A stretch of DNA of 64,000 nucleotides from contig CALKIW010000120.1 in NCBI GenBank assembly GCA_937995875.1, positions 9,164 to 73,163 of the forward strand, in the 5' to 3' direction. This DNA is from an uncultured Bacteroidales bacterium. Lineage in GTDB: Bacteria > Bacteroidota > Bacteroidia > Bacteroidales > Bacteroidaceae. Below are positions 48,290-57,427 of this stretch, in pieces. The notes under the pieces were generated by a model. That model was given only the letters and a program-made list of their open reading frames with translations, was not told where the DNA came from and made no database searches. The first letter of the stretch is position 1. Each line of letters starts with the position of its first letter. The position numbers and the translations under genes were made by a program.

Positions 48290-49243
48290 TTAAAACACTC
48301 TTTTTGCTATTTGCTGAACGCTTGCCGTTGCATTCACGGTGTAAAAGTGAATACTCGGAACATGATGCTCCTTGAGTTCCCTGGCCTGACTGATGCCCCA
48401 TTCTATGCCTAATGCCTTAACCTCATCGTTATTCTGACACTTGATGAGTTCCTCCGATAGGTCGTTGGGAAAATCGATGTGGAACACTTTGGGCAACAAT
48501 GACAACTGTGAGAAGCTGGTCAAGGGCTTGATACCCGGAATGATAGGCACGGTGATGCCGATATTGCGACAACGCCTTACGAAGTCAAAGTATTTTTGGT
48601 TGTCAAAAAACATTTGCGTAATGATATATGATGCCCCTTGTGCGACTTTCTCCTTGAGATAGGCCAAATCGGTCTCTAAATTCATGGCTTCCTCATGTTT
48701 TTCCGGATAGCCGGCCACACCATAGCAGAATTTATTGGATAATGGGTCGGTCTGTGTGCCGTCAGTCATTTTTCCTTCATTGAAGTCGTTTACTTGTTTG
48801 CATAAATCTATGGCATGCAGATGGCCTTTGTTTACAGCCCTGAACTGATTGAAGCCTCTTTCCCTGTCGCCACGAAGCACAAGGATATCTTCTATACCCA
48901 AATAGTTAAGGTCTATCAACTGGTTTTCAATTTCCTGTTTCGTAAAGCCGGAACAGATAATATGGGGGACGGTGGGAACTTTGTAACGCCCTTTCAACGC
49001 AGAGGCAACTGCTACGGAGCCGGGACGCTTCTGTATTGTATTGCTGGTAAAAATTCCATCTTCAATTTCCAGAAACACCTGCTCCGTTCGGTGTGTGGTG
49101 ATGTTGATATAGGCGGGTGAAAATTCCATCAGTTTGTCTATATTCCGAAAAATGCCTTGAATACTTTTTCCTCGTAATGGTGGAAGTACTTCTATGGAAA
49201 ATGCCGTCTCTTTATTATCTTTCAAAAAACTCCTTAAACTCAT
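48290..49243 (-). CDS. metF: 5,10-methylenetetrahydrofolate reductase
   Basis: The protein has 317 residues, making 5-methyl-THF, the methyl donor for MetH. It is a FAD-binding TIM barrel: FSIEVLPPLRG near residue 16 (the catalytic Glu), THRTEQVF, VPHIICSGFTKQEIEN, EDILVLRGDRERG (FAD), DLAYLKEKVAQGASYIITQMFFDN, and PIIPGIKPL. The length is normal. It heads the metF-metH-spoU unit. Confidence 0.96.
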   Translation of the reverse strand: MSLRSFLKDNKETAFSIEVLPPLRGKSIQGIFRNIDKLMEFSPAYINITTHRTEQVFLEIEDGIFTSNTIQKRPGSVAVASALKGRYKVPTVPHIICSGFTKQEIENQLIDLNYLGIEDILVLRGDRERGFNQFRAVNKGHLHAIDLCKQVNDFNEGKMTDGTQTDPLSNKFCYGVAGYPEKHEEAMNLETDLAYLKEKVAQGASYIITQMFFDNQKYFDFVRRCRNIGITVPIIPGIKPLTSFSQLSLLPKVFHIDFPNDLSEELIKCQNNDEVKALGIEWGISQARELKEHHVPSIHFYTVNATASVQQIAKRVF

Positions 49244-49263
49244 ATTTACTTACAATCTGTTTA

Positions 49264-49271
49264 CAAAATTA
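49264..49271 (-). promoter_or_regulatory. Promoter -7 box of metF-metH
   Basis: TAATTTTG on the minus strand, 20 bases before the metF ATG. The 278-bp gap 49244-49521 otherwise shows only AT-rich sequence with a weak TATAATC/GATTATA hairpin; no riboswitch fold was recognised. Confidence 0.5.
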
Positions 49272-49521
49272 ACTTAAAAGAATGATATCATTTAGGAGAT
49301 TAGCGTATTTTAACATTATTTGGCCTGATAAAGTATCAATATGCGTATGGCATACGGAAAAGGCTATAATCTATATGATTATAAACATTATCGTAGTGAG
49401 GTTGTTTGGGTGTGTTTGTGTTTTTATGACTATCCGGTCTTAGTATGTATCAGCCTTGTTAGGGCTAATTTTGGGCAGATATTGGTAGTGTGGTATTATA
49501 GTTTTGGCAGATAGGAGGCTT

Positions 49522-50682
49522 TTACCATGTGTTGAATTTTGTGATGTTGCGTGCCATCACTTTTGAAGTTCGGTCTTCTTTGGGCGTAAAGGGCATGAAA
49601 CCTTCCGAAAGTCTGAGAATATTATGCAGCACGGTCATGAGGCGGGCGGAGAATTCCCTGATGTCCAAGAGTTTTACCAGTTCGTTGAGTCTGTCTTCAT
49701 CCATATTGTTGAAGCGTAAGGACGTATAGATGTTGGCCAAATGACGAAGTGGCGTCTGGTGGCGTTCCAGTTCGTATTTAAAATTCAGAAGCTCGATGCA
49801 CAATATCCGCTCATTGATTTCTGTTTCCTTAATAGATGCAGAAAGTTTGGCTTTCAGCGTTGAACTTTTAAAGCATAGTGCATCGGATTGAAGGTCTCCT
49901 TGAAGATAATTTTGGTTGCGGGGGAATCGGTCTATTTCTTCTATAGCAATTTCCGGAACTTGATACTGCAATCTCTCCAATCCTTTGATGATGTATTCGG
50001 TAATGAGTTCCTCGTCGGCATAGAGCATGATTCTGCGCCATTCGAGTGCTGAAAGTTGCTCCAATCGTCCTTTAACGGAGGTGCAATGTTTATGGTCGAA
50101 CAACACTTCTTTGTCTATGCCAAGCTGGAGGAGGTTGCCGATAACCTCAGTAGATGTAGGAGAAAGTAGTAAACGAGCATTGGTGTCGATTACTTTCTGA
50201 TACAGTTTGAGCATCAAGTCGCACATTTGCTCAAACGACACTTGACTGGTCAGTACCGGGTTTTTGATGAGAACATAGTGCTTGTTCCAATCCAACTGTT
50301 TGAAAGTGCCAAATTCTAATTTACTGCACAGATGTATGGCAGAGGCTTTTTGTATGGCGGTTTTCTGAAATTTATAGTTGTAAGTCGTCTTGTATTTCTT
50401 GGCGATCCAGGGTTGTAGTCCCCCAAAAAGGGTGTAAACGGTTGGGATGTGAAGCTTGTATGCCTTGTGCAGGAGCTTGATGGAGGCCATGTTCCAGCAA
50501 CCGAGTACGTGGATAATGTCGTATTTGGAAAGAGTGGCGGCATCTATGCTGTGTGCCGACGCGTGCAAGTCTACATCTGCAAAGTCTTCCAAGCCATGTG
50601 CTAAACGTGTGGATAGCTCGTGATTGATGGCGACGGCATCAATTTTTGGAGGGATGAATATGAGAACTTTAAGCCGGTCCAT
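49522..50682 (-). CDS. Glycosyltransferase-like protein with an unassigned C-terminal half
   Basis: The protein has 386 residues. Residues 1-160 look like the N-terminal Rossmann half of a GT-B enzyme: LIFIPPKIDAVAINHELSTR, YDIIHVLGCWNMASIKLLHKAYKLHIPTV, and YTLFGGLQPWIAKKYK. The usual C-terminal donor-binding half (the E-x7-E motif) is not evident; instead residues 170-386 are helical and charged (IDEVLFDHKH-like, FKYELERHQTPLRHLANIY, then MTVLHNILRLSEGFMPF). It may be a glycosyltransferase that lost activity or a partner of the GT2 encoded next to it (5 bases apart). It is the last gene of the ten-gene purU-his-lys run. Confidence 0.55.
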   Translation of the reverse strand: MDRLKVLIFIPPKIDAVAINHELSTRLAHGLEDFADVDLHASAHSIDAATLSKYDIIHVLGCWNMASIKLLHKAYKLHIPTVYTLFGGLQPWIAKKYKTTYNYKFQKTAIQKASAIHLCSKLEFGTFKQLDWNKHYVLIKNPVLTSQVSFEQMCDLMLKLYQKVIDTNARLLLSPTSTEVIGNLLQLGIDKEVLFDHKHCTSVKGRLEQLSALEWRRIMLYADEELITEYIIKGLERLQYQVPEIAIEEIDRFPRNQNYLQGDLQSDALCFKSSTLKAKLSASIKETEINERILCIELLNFKYELERHQTPLRHLANIYTSLRFNNMDEDRLNELVKLLDIREFSARLMTVLHNILRLSEGFMPFTPKEDRTSKVMARNITKFNTW

Positions 50683-50687
50683 AGCAT

Positions 50688-51869
50688 TTACAACTTATGT
50701 GTTGTGAAGTCATATTTATTGGCAAAACGATAGCGAATCATATAGTTTAGGTTGTGCCAAACCTGTGTAACCTCGAAGAACAGGGCTTGTAATACAGAAA
50801 TGTCTTCCCCGAAATTCTTTAATGCCCTATGACAGAGCACTCCTCTGAAGACGAGAGCCGTGAGCAAGGCGGCGATGGATGCGCCAAGCAAAATCCAGTT
50901 GGGGGTTATTGCGGCATAGGCTATGGTAGCGATACAGCCCAGATAGGTAATGTGTAGTGTCAGTTGGTCTATATTGTAAAGCCAACGGTGTGGGGTGCTG
51001 CGTTGTAGAAATTTTCTGGATTCCAGATAGAACAAATGCCTGTTGAGCCAAGTCTTGTCGGAAGGAGTGTCTTCTATGAGCCACGCTTCATCAGAGGTCT
51101 CCAATGCTGTGGAGTCTTCTTTTGCATATTTATTAACGAGAAAGTCGTATTCCCCACGTGTTAGGTGAAGATTACCGAGGAAGCCTGCGTTTTCGAGAAA
51201 TTCGCTTTTCCGTAGCAGCAGGTTATAGCTGGTATTGCGATAGGCATGTCCTTTGCTGGCTTCGCGCATGAGATAAAAAGCGTTGTGAAGTCGTTCGAAG
51301 CGACGGAAGGGAGAGGTGGAGTTTTCATAATTGCCATAACCTATAACAAGATTATTGCCGTTGTTGCAATGGCGGGCCATCTTGCTGAGCCATTGGTTGG
51401 AAGAGGGACGACAAGACGCTTCGGTGACCATTACCCAATCGTATTTGGCCGCTTTGATGCCCAGGGTTATGGCGAGTTTCTTTCTGCTGACGTATCTCGA
51501 AGATTTTGGAATATGCGTTACATATATCTCAGCATGAGATTCCGCCATGTTACTGTGGCTGAGAGTGCGGCTGATGATTTCTTCTGCATCATGATCTTTC
51601 TGTTCGGTAACGATGATAACTTGATAACCTGATGGATAGTTTTGCCGGAGAAAAAAAGGAAGAGTCTTCTCCAATCTGTTGGCATTGTCGTAGGGGGTGA
51701 GAATCAACGAGATGGGAGGTGATGCAGTGGAGTTCTCAAGATCGGCATCGTCGTGTTGTTGTTTTTTTCTAAATCTGAAAAAGGGATTGAGCATTGGAGT
51801 GAGAATGCCCAACAGGATAAGCACTAAGCTTGCGATGAGGGTTGTATTGTCGAATGAAAGTGCATTCAT
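50688..51869 (-). CDS. Membrane glycosyltransferase family 2
   Basis: The protein has 393 residues from the ATG at 51869, which overlaps the lysA stop as ATGA; the start four codons earlier would overlap lysA further. A transmembrane segment lies at about 9-27. The GT2 domain is about 50-290: SPPISLILTPYDNANRLEKT, then LPFFLRQNYPSGYQVIIVTE, KKLAITLGIKAAKYDWVMVTEASCRP (a DxD equivalent reading TEA), and HLTRGEYDFLVNKYA. Two further membrane helices lie at about 310-350. The missing DxD may indicate weak or altered metal use. It probably builds a cell-surface glycan at the inner membrane. The neighbouring GT-like gene and this one form a pair attached to lysC-lysA. Confidence 0.8.
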   Translation of the reverse strand: MNALSFDNTTLIASLVLILLGILTPMLNPFFRFRKKQQHDDADLENSTASPPISLILTPYDNANRLEKTLPFFLRQNYPSGYQVIIVTEQKDHDAEEIISRTLSHSNMAESHAEIYVTHIPKSSRYVSRKKLAITLGIKAAKYDWVMVTEASCRPSSNQWLSKMARHCNNGNNLVIGYGNYENSTSPFRRFERLHNAFYLMREASKGHAYRNTSYNLLLRKSEFLENAGFLGNLHLTRGEYDFLVNKYAKEDSTALETSDEAWLIEDTPSDKTWLNRHLFYLESRKFLQRSTPHRWLYNIDQLTLHITYLGCIATIAYAAITPNWILLGASIAALLTALVFRGVLCHRALKNFGEDISVLQALFFEVTQVWHNLNYMIRYRFANKYDFTTHKL

Positions 51870-53047
51870 ATTTGATGACATTCACATTTTTGCAGTTCCT
51901 CCGAAGTGTAACCTATGGGAAGTTTTCTGCAATTATATTGGCTGGCCATTACTTCTCCATAAGCTCCGGCAGAGCGTATGGCCACCAAATCGCCCCTATG
52001 GAGTTTTTTGATATGAATTTCTTTACCAAAAACGTCACTGGATTCACAAATTGGGCCTACCACATCGTAAACCTCTTCCGGTGCGCTGTTGCTGATGTTT
52101 TCAATTTTATGGCGGGCTTGGTAAAGCGCCGGCCTTATCAAGTCGGTCATACCTGCGTCAAGGATAGCAAACTGTTTATGCGTTCCTTGTTTAATGTAGA
52201 GCGTTCGGGAGATGAGCGTTCCCATTTGCGCCACGACCGATCTGCCCAATTCAAAATGTACGCGTTGTCCTTTGCGAAGTTTGAGATGCTTGTTGTAGGT
52301 TGCAAAATATGCTTTAAAATCGGGTATAGGATTTTCGTTTGGGGATTCATAATCAACGCCCAGCCCACCACCTACATTCAGCTCTTGTATCTTGATACCC
52401 AGACTTTCAAGCGTGTCTTGCAAATCGTTTATACGATAGCATAACTGCTCGTAGTCGTTCATGTTAAGTATCTGGCTGCCAATGTGAAAGTGCAAACCAA
52501 TGAAGTTGATGTTGCTCATGGTGTTTGCCCTTGCAATAGCATCTTCCATCTCCGACATGGCTATGCCGAATTTGTTTTCGGCCAGGCCTGTGGTGATATT
52601 GGCATGGGTGTGAGCATTAATATCCGGATTGATTCGGAAGCATACGTTAGCCGTAACATTTCGGGCTTCGGCCAACGTGTTGATCACTTCCAATTCGGCA
52701 ACACTTTCGACATTGAAACAGAATATTCCTGCCGTGAGAGCAAGGTTTATCTCCCAATCGCTTTTGCCAACGCCGGCGTAAACAATTTTGTTTGGCGAAA
52801 AGCCCGCGTCAAGACAAGCCTGAATTTCGCCCCCGCTGACACAGTCGGCGCCAAGTCCGGAATCACAAACAATGCGTAGAATTTTCGGATTTGCATTTGC
52901 TTTCACTGCATAATGCACCACGAAATTTTCATACCTTTGACTCTCTTGCTTGATGATGTTGATTGTTTTTTTCAACAACTCAACATCATAGTAGTAGAAC
53001 GGCGTTTGTATATCCTGAAACCTGTCGACAGGGAACATTCCTTTCAT
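51866..53047 (-). CDS. lysA: Diaminopimelate decarboxylase
   Basis: The protein has 393 residues. It decarboxylates meso-diaminopimelate to lysine, using PLP. Seen: the PLP lysine in FVVHYAVKANANPKIL near residue 45, IGLHFHIGSQI, NVGGGLGVDYES (the phosphate loop), FELGRSVVAQMGTL, and the C-terminal CESSDVFG with AGAYGEVMAS, which carry active-site Cys, Glu and Tyr. The length is somewhat short but typical for the family. It lies 32 bases downstream of lysC and overlaps the GT2 gene. Confidence 0.96.
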   Translation of the reverse strand: MKGMFPVDRFQDIQTPFYYYDVELLKKTINIIKQESQRYENFVVHYAVKANANPKILRIVCDSGLGADCVSGGEIQACLDAGFSPNKIVYAGVGKSDWEINLALTAGIFCFNVESVAELEVINTLAEARNVTANVCFRINPDINAHTHANITTGLAENKFGIAMSEMEDAIARANTMSNINFIGLHFHIGSQILNMNDYEQLCYRINDLQDTLESLGIKIQELNVGGGLGVDYESPNENPIPDFKAYFATYNKHLKLRKGQRVHFELGRSVVAQMGTLISRTLYIKQGTHKQFAILDAGMTDLIRPALYQARHKIENISNSAPEEVYDVVGPICESSDVFGKEIHIKKLHRGDLVAIRSAGAYGEVMASQYNCRKLPIGYTSEELQKCECHQI

Positions 53048-53079
53048 GTCGTTTTATAATGTGTTTATGACGCTTTCAA

Positions 53080-54396
53080 TTAATGAAACAAAGTATCGCT
53101 GAGGCTCTGCAATGCACGCTTTTTGTCTACTTCCTTGATGAGGAAGGAGATGTTGTAGTTGCTTCCTCCGTAGCTGATCATGCGCACGGGAATGTCTTTC
53201 AGAGCATCTGTTGCCAATGTTTCGAAACCGAGATTACTCCAATCGAGGTCGCCAACGACACAGACGATGCACATATTGCTGTCTACTGTAACAGTCCCGT
53301 ATTTCTTGAGCTCGTCAACAATCTGAGTCAAATGAGTGTCTTTATCGATACTCATGGAAACTCCAACCTCTGAGGTTGTAATCATGTCGATTGGTGTTTG
53401 ATAGGTTTCGAATATCTCGAATATCTTTCTCAGGAATCCCGTTGCAAGGAGCATTCTGGAAGATTTTATCTTGATGGCAGTGATGTTGTCTTTGGCAGCG
53501 ATGGCTTTAATCTTGCCACGAACGAGAACATTGTCGATGATTGTTCCGGGAGCATTGGGGTCTAAGGTGCTTTTCAAGCGTACAGGAATTCCTGCATATT
53601 TGGCAGGCTGTACGCAGGTAGGATGCAAAATTTTTGCCCCGAAATAGGCAAGTTCTGCAGCTTCCTCAAAATTGAGCTGAGGAATGGTGTCGGTGTGCTC
53701 TACGATACGGGGGTCGTTGTTGTGCATACCGTCAATATCCGTCCAAATCTGAATTTCTTCGGCTGGCAGAGACGCACCGATGAGTGAGGCAGTATAGTCT
53801 GATCCACCACGTAACAGATTGTCGATTTCGCCATAAGCGTTGCGGCAAATGAAGCCCTGGGTGATATAAATCTGATACCCTTCGTTATCCTTCATGATGC
53901 CTTGCAGTTTCTCTTTGATGTATTGCATATCCGGCTCAGCATTCTTATCGGTGCGCATGAATTCAAGCGCGTCCAGCAAAACGGCCTTGATGCCGGTTTC
54001 TTTGAGATAGTTTACCACCATGTTTGTGGACATGATCTCACCCTGTGCTACAATGGTTTTTTCTTCAAAACTGGTGAAGATGTCTTTGGTGAAACTACGA
54101 AGATAATCGAATTTCTCTGTCAGGAACTCACCTGTCTGTTTTCTATACTCGTCAGTGGAGTAGAGCTCCTTAACGTGTTGTTGGTACTTTTTCTCTAAAT
54201 TATTGATCACTTCGTTAGCTCCCTCCGGGTTTTTCTTATAGAGGTAGTCGCAAATTTCAACAAGTGAGTTGGTTGTGCCGCTCATGGCCGAGAGCACAAT
54301 AAATGTAGGTTCTCCAGATTCAGTAATCAGTGAGGCAACACTCTTCATGCGCTCTGGACAACCAACAGAGGTTCCTCCAAATTTTAGTACCTTCAT
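53080..54396 (-). CDS. lysC: Aspartate kinase (monofunctional)
   Basis: The protein has 438 residues. It makes aspartyl-phosphate, the first step to lysine, DAP, threonine and methionine. Seen: VLKFGGTSVGCPERMKSVA at the N-terminus, FICRNAYGEIDNLLRGGSDYTA (a variant of the GRGGSDYTA motif), IWTDIDGMHNNDPRIV, and tandem ACT domains at about 300-438 (ITTSEVGVSMSIDKDTHL). It is not fused to homoserine dehydrogenase, so it is likely the lysine-branch enzyme, in keeping with lysA next to it. The his/ftsE genes precede it on the same strand. Confidence 0.96.
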   Translation of the reverse strand: MKVLKFGGTSVGCPERMKSVASLITESGEPTFIVLSAMSGTTNSLVEICDYLYKKNPEGANEVINNLEKKYQQHVKELYSTDEYRKQTGEFLTEKFDYLRSFTKDIFTSFEEKTIVAQGEIMSTNMVVNYLKETGIKAVLLDALEFMRTDKNAEPDMQYIKEKLQGIMKDNEGYQIYITQGFICRNAYGEIDNLLRGGSDYTASLIGASLPAEEIQIWTDIDGMHNNDPRIVEHTDTIPQLNFEEAAELAYFGAKILHPTCVQPAKYAGIPVRLKSTLDPNAPGTIIDNVLVRGKIKAIAAKDNITAIKIKSSRMLLATGFLRKIFEIFETYQTPIDMITTSEVGVSMSIDKDTHLTQIVDELKKYGTVTVDSNMCIVCVVGDLDWSNLGFETLATDALKDIPVRMISYGGSNYNISFLIKEVDKKRALQSLSDTLFH

Positions 54397-54452
54397 TTTA
54401 TTATGTTTTAAAAATTTCTAATTCCTAACTTCAATATCTCGTTTTGCGTTAC

Positions 54453-55169
54453 TTAGCTTTCCTCTTCGTCTTCCGAAAGGTCCAGCTTGTTGTATTCTTG
54501 GGTCACGTCGGTTATCTCTCCATCCTTGCATCGATACACAATTCCGGGAAAACGATTGAGCATGGGAATATTGTGTGTAGACATCACGACGGCCGTGCCT
54601 TGTTTTGTTATGTTTCTTAACAGATTGACGATGCTGTTTGCTGTTTCCGGGTCCAGGTTTCCGGTGGGCTCATCAGCAATCACTATTTTAGGATGATTCA
54701 GCAGGGCTCGTGCAATGGCAATACGTTGCTGTTCGCCGCCCGACAACTCATGCGGCATGCTATCTCGCTTTTCAATCATTCCTACCGCATTCAACACGTC
54801 GTCAATTCTCTGGTTAATTTCTGCCTTGTCCTTCCATCCGGTGGCACGCAATACAAATTTCAGGTTTTTATAAACGCTACGGTCATGGAGCAATTGAAAA
54901 TCTTGAAAGATAATGCCCAGCTCTTTTCTGAGAGCAGGAACTTCTTTTCTTCGCATACTTTTCAAATCCCGCCCAAGTACTTCAGCTTTGTCAGTTTCAT
55001 CTTCTTCAATGTCGAGCTCGCTATAAAAAGTCTTCAACAGAGAGCTCTTGCCCGACCCAACTTTGCCGATAATGTAGATAAACTCGCCTTCTTCCGCATG
55101 GAAATCCACATCTTTCAGCACTAATTTGTCTTGTTGGTATATGTTTACTTTTTGAAAATCAATCAGCAT
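54453..55169 (-). CDS. ftsE: Cell-division ABC ATPase FtsE
   Basis: The protein has 238 residues. The ABC ATPase has Walker A GKVGSGKSSLLK near residue 36, a Q-loop at FQDFQLLHDRSVY, the signature LSGGEQQRIAIARALLNHP, Walker B IVIADEPTGNLD and an H-loop at STHNIP. Together FtsE and FtsX regulate peptidoglycan hydrolysis during division. The F-Q-D-F-Q-L-L segment favours FtsE over other transporters. No ftsX is nearby, which is unusual compared with the ftsEX pair of many bacteria; ftsX is typically elsewhere in Bacteroidota. The C-terminal tail is acidic (SEDEEES). Confidence 0.88.
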   Translation of the reverse strand: MLIDFQKVNIYQQDKLVLKDVDFHAEEGEFIYIIGKVGSGKSSLLKTFYSELDIEEDETDKAEVLGRDLKSMRRKEVPALRKELGIIFQDFQLLHDRSVYKNLKFVLRATGWKDKAEINQRIDDVLNAVGMIEKRDSMPHELSGGEQQRIAIARALLNHPKIVIADEPTGNLDPETANSIVNLLRNITKQGTAVVMSTHNIPMLNRFPGIVYRCKDGEITDVTQEYNKLDLSEDEEES

Positions 55170-55185
55170 GTGTTATATCGTTTGT

Positions 55186-55860
55186 CTATCCGGAGATAGT
55201 GTTTGTTTCTGTATATTTATCTTTTGCATTTGCCTTGGCGACACGTCGCGCCTTGTCCCAGTCTGGGTTATGGCGTTTGGCCAATTCCAATGCGAGGTCT
55301 TCGATGCGCAATCCTTTATCGGTGAGCAAAACAATCAAATGATAAATCAGGTCTGAAGCTTCATAAACGAGATTGTCTGCGGTGCCGTTTGTAGCTTCGA
55401 TGACGGTTTCTACAGCTTCTTCGCCCAACTTCTGTGCCATTTTGTTTATGCCTTTCTTGAATAGGGAGGTGGTGTAGCTGTCTTCCGGCATTTCCTCATG
55501 GCGTCTGTTGATGAAATCTTGAAGTTCCGTAAGAAAGAGTATTGGGTTCAGCTTGTTATCTTCTCCCCAACAGGTGTCAGTACCTTTATGGCAGGTTGGG
55601 CCTTGCGGATGCACCCTTACGAGCAGTGTGTCGTTGTCGCAGTCGTTCTTTATGCTGACCAGTTCCAAATAGTTCCCGGAGGTTTCTCCTTTGGTCCACA
55701 GACAGTTGCGACTGCGACTCCAGAAAGTCACCTTTTTGGTTTCTATTGTTTTCCGGTAAGCTTCTTCATTCATGAATCCCAACATCAGTACGTTCTTGGT
55801 GACGTCGTCTTGAATGATTGCCGGAACAAGTCCATCCTGTTTCTTAAAATCTATGTTCAT
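55186..55860 (-). CDS. hisIE: Bifunctional phosphoribosyl-AMP cyclohydrolase / phosphoribosyl-ATP pyrophosphatase
   Basis: The protein has 224 residues. The HisI half (about 1-115) has VTFWSRSRNCLWTKGETSGN, DCDNDTLLVRVHP and GPTCHKGTDTCWG (zinc Cys). The HisE half (about 120-220) has KKGINKMAQKLGEEAVETVI and EASDLIYHLIVLLTDKGL with the acidic MazG-like motif. It carries out steps two and three of histidine synthesis. It lies 77 bases downstream of hisF and 16 bases upstream of ftsE. Confidence 0.96.
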   Translation of the reverse strand: MNIDFKKQDGLVPAIIQDDVTKNVLMLGFMNEEAYRKTIETKKVTFWSRSRNCLWTKGETSGNYLELVSIKNDCDNDTLLVRVHPQGPTCHKGTDTCWGEDNKLNPILFLTELQDFINRRHEEMPEDSYTTSLFKKGINKMAQKLGEEAVETVIEATNGTADNLVYEASDLIYHLIVLLTDKGLRIEDLALELAKRHNPDWDKARRVAKANAKDKYTETNTISG

Positions 55861-55937
55861 GATTTTTTCTTCCTTTATATATTTTCCCCAACCGATTTAG
55901 CCATTAGCAAACTGCTTTATGGAAAATGCTATGGATA

Positions 55938-56705
55938 CTATAACCTGACGTTGATGCCTTCGTTTCTCAGGTACGCTTTGAGTTCGGGAATTTTGATTTC
56001 ACCAAAGTGAAACACACTTGCAGCCAGAGCCGCATCAGCCGTCCCTTTCAAAAAGGCATCTTTGAAATGCTCTTTTGTTCCGGCCCCGCCACTGGCAATG
56101 ATGGGCACAGGCACGGTCTCAGCAAGTTCGGCCAATGCTTCGTTGGCAAATCCTTGTTTAACACCATCGTGATCCATGCTGGTGAAGAGAATTTCTCCTG
56201 CCCCACGATCAGCCACTTCTTTTGCCCAGTCGAGCAATGAAAGCTCCACGCGTTCGCGTCCTCCTTTGATATAACAGTACCATCCGTCTTCATCAAGGCG
56301 CGCATCAATGGCGCAGACACATACTTGGGAGCCGAATTTCTCAGAAATTTGGTTAATTAATCCCGGGTTTTTGATAGCAGCGGAGTTGATGCTTACCTTA
56401 TCAGCACCGGCATATAACAACCGCTCTACATCTTCCAACGTGCTGATGCCTCCGCCAACAGTAAATGGAATATTGATCTCGCGTGCCACACGCGACACCA
56501 TGTCCGTAAAGGTTTTCCGTTCTTCGTAGCTGGCGGTAATGTCCAGAAACACGAGTTCATCGGCTCCCGCTTCACTGTAGGCCTTGCCCAATGCGACGGG
56601 ATCTCCGGCCTTTCGCAGATTTACAAAGTTTGTACCTTTCACGGTCTCACCGTTTTTCACGTCGAGACACGGAATGATTCGCTTGGCTAATCCGTTGAAA
56701 CTCAT
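55938..56705 (-). CDS. hisF: Imidazole glycerol phosphate synthase, cyclase subunit
   Basis: The protein has 255 residues, a TIM barrel. Seen: RIIPCLDVKNGETVKGTNFV (catalytic Asp), DITASYEERKTF, PFTVGGGISTLEDVERLL, VSINSAAIKNP, VCAIDARLDEDGWYCYIKGG (second Asp), and IASGGAGTKEHF. It joins ammonia from HisH to PRFAR. Its start overlaps the hisA stop by 4 bases. Confidence 0.97.
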   Translation of the reverse strand: MSFNGLAKRIIPCLDVKNGETVKGTNFVNLRKAGDPVALGKAYSEAGADELVFLDITASYEERKTFTDMVSRVAREINIPFTVGGGISTLEDVERLLYAGADKVSINSAAIKNPGLINQISEKFGSQVCVCAIDARLDEDGWYCYIKGGRERVELSLLDWAKEVADRGAGEILFTSMDHDGVKQGFANEALAELAETVPVPIIASGGAGTKEHFKDAFLKGTADAALAASVFHFGEIKIPELKAYLRNEGINVRL

Positions 56706-57418
56706 ATTCCCAATTCCCTTAAGTTAATCTTTCCTTCGTACCATGCTTTGCCAAACACGGTAGCAGGAATACCTGCGCGGTCGAGAGCGATGATGTCGCT
56801 GTTGCTGCCTATACCGCCACTGGCGATGAGGTGCAATTGTGGATAGCGCGCCATTACCTGTTTGTACATGTCGATGGCAGGACCTTGCAGCGTGCCGTCT
56901 TTGGATATTTCCGTGCACAACACGTTTGTTACGCCGGCATCCGTGTATTTTGCGAGGAAAGAAAGCAGGTCTTCCGACGAATCCTCTTTCCATCCATTGA
57001 TGCTTATCTTTCCATTTCTGACATCTGCCCCCAGTATCACTCGTTCGGCGCCAAAACGCTCCAGCCACGACAGGAACAGTTCCGGGTCGGTCACGGCGAT
57101 GCTTCCTGCCGTGACCATAGCGGCTCCGGCATCGAATGCTTTCTCTATGTCTTCGTCGCTTTTGATACCCCCTCCGAAGTCCACGGTGAGGCTTGTGCTT
57201 GCGGTTATCGCTTTCAACACTGTGTCATTGACGATGTGTTTTGATTTTGCACCGTCAAGGTCAACCACGTGCAGGCGTTTAAATCCTAATTGCTCAAATT
57301 CCTTTGCTTGAGCAACAGGGTCTTCGTTGTACACCGTCTTCCGGTCGTAGTCGCCTTTGGTCAGGCGTACGCATTTGCCGTCGATAATGTCTATGGCTGG
57401 TATCAGTTCTATATTCAT
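56702..57418 (-). CDS. hisA: ProFAR isomerase
   Basis: The protein has 238 residues, a TIM barrel homologous to HisF. Seen: LIPAIDIIDGKCVRLTKGDY (acid/base Asp), LHVVDLDGAKS, LTVDFGGGIKSDEDIEKAF, VILGADVRNGKISINGWKE (second Asp), CTEISKDGTLQGP and LIASGGIGSNSDI. It lies 9 bases after hisH. Confidence 0.97.
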   Translation of the reverse strand: MNIELIPAIDIIDGKCVRLTKGDYDRKTVYNEDPVAQAKEFEQLGFKRLHVVDLDGAKSKHIVNDTVLKAITASTSLTVDFGGGIKSDEDIEKAFDAGAAMVTAGSIAVTDPELFLSWLERFGAERVILGADVRNGKISINGWKEDSSEDLLSFLAKYTDAGVTNVLCTEISKDGTLQGPAIDMYKQVMARYPQLHLIASGGIGSNSDIIALDRAGIPATVFGKAWYEGKINLRELGI

Positions 57419-57427
57419 GGATATTTC

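Noticed and set aside
49244..49521. Possible cobalamin or SAM riboswitch ahead of metF-metH
   Set aside because: No B12 box or SAM-type core was recognised, and the metF promoter is only 20 bases from the start codon, leaving no room for a riboswitch.
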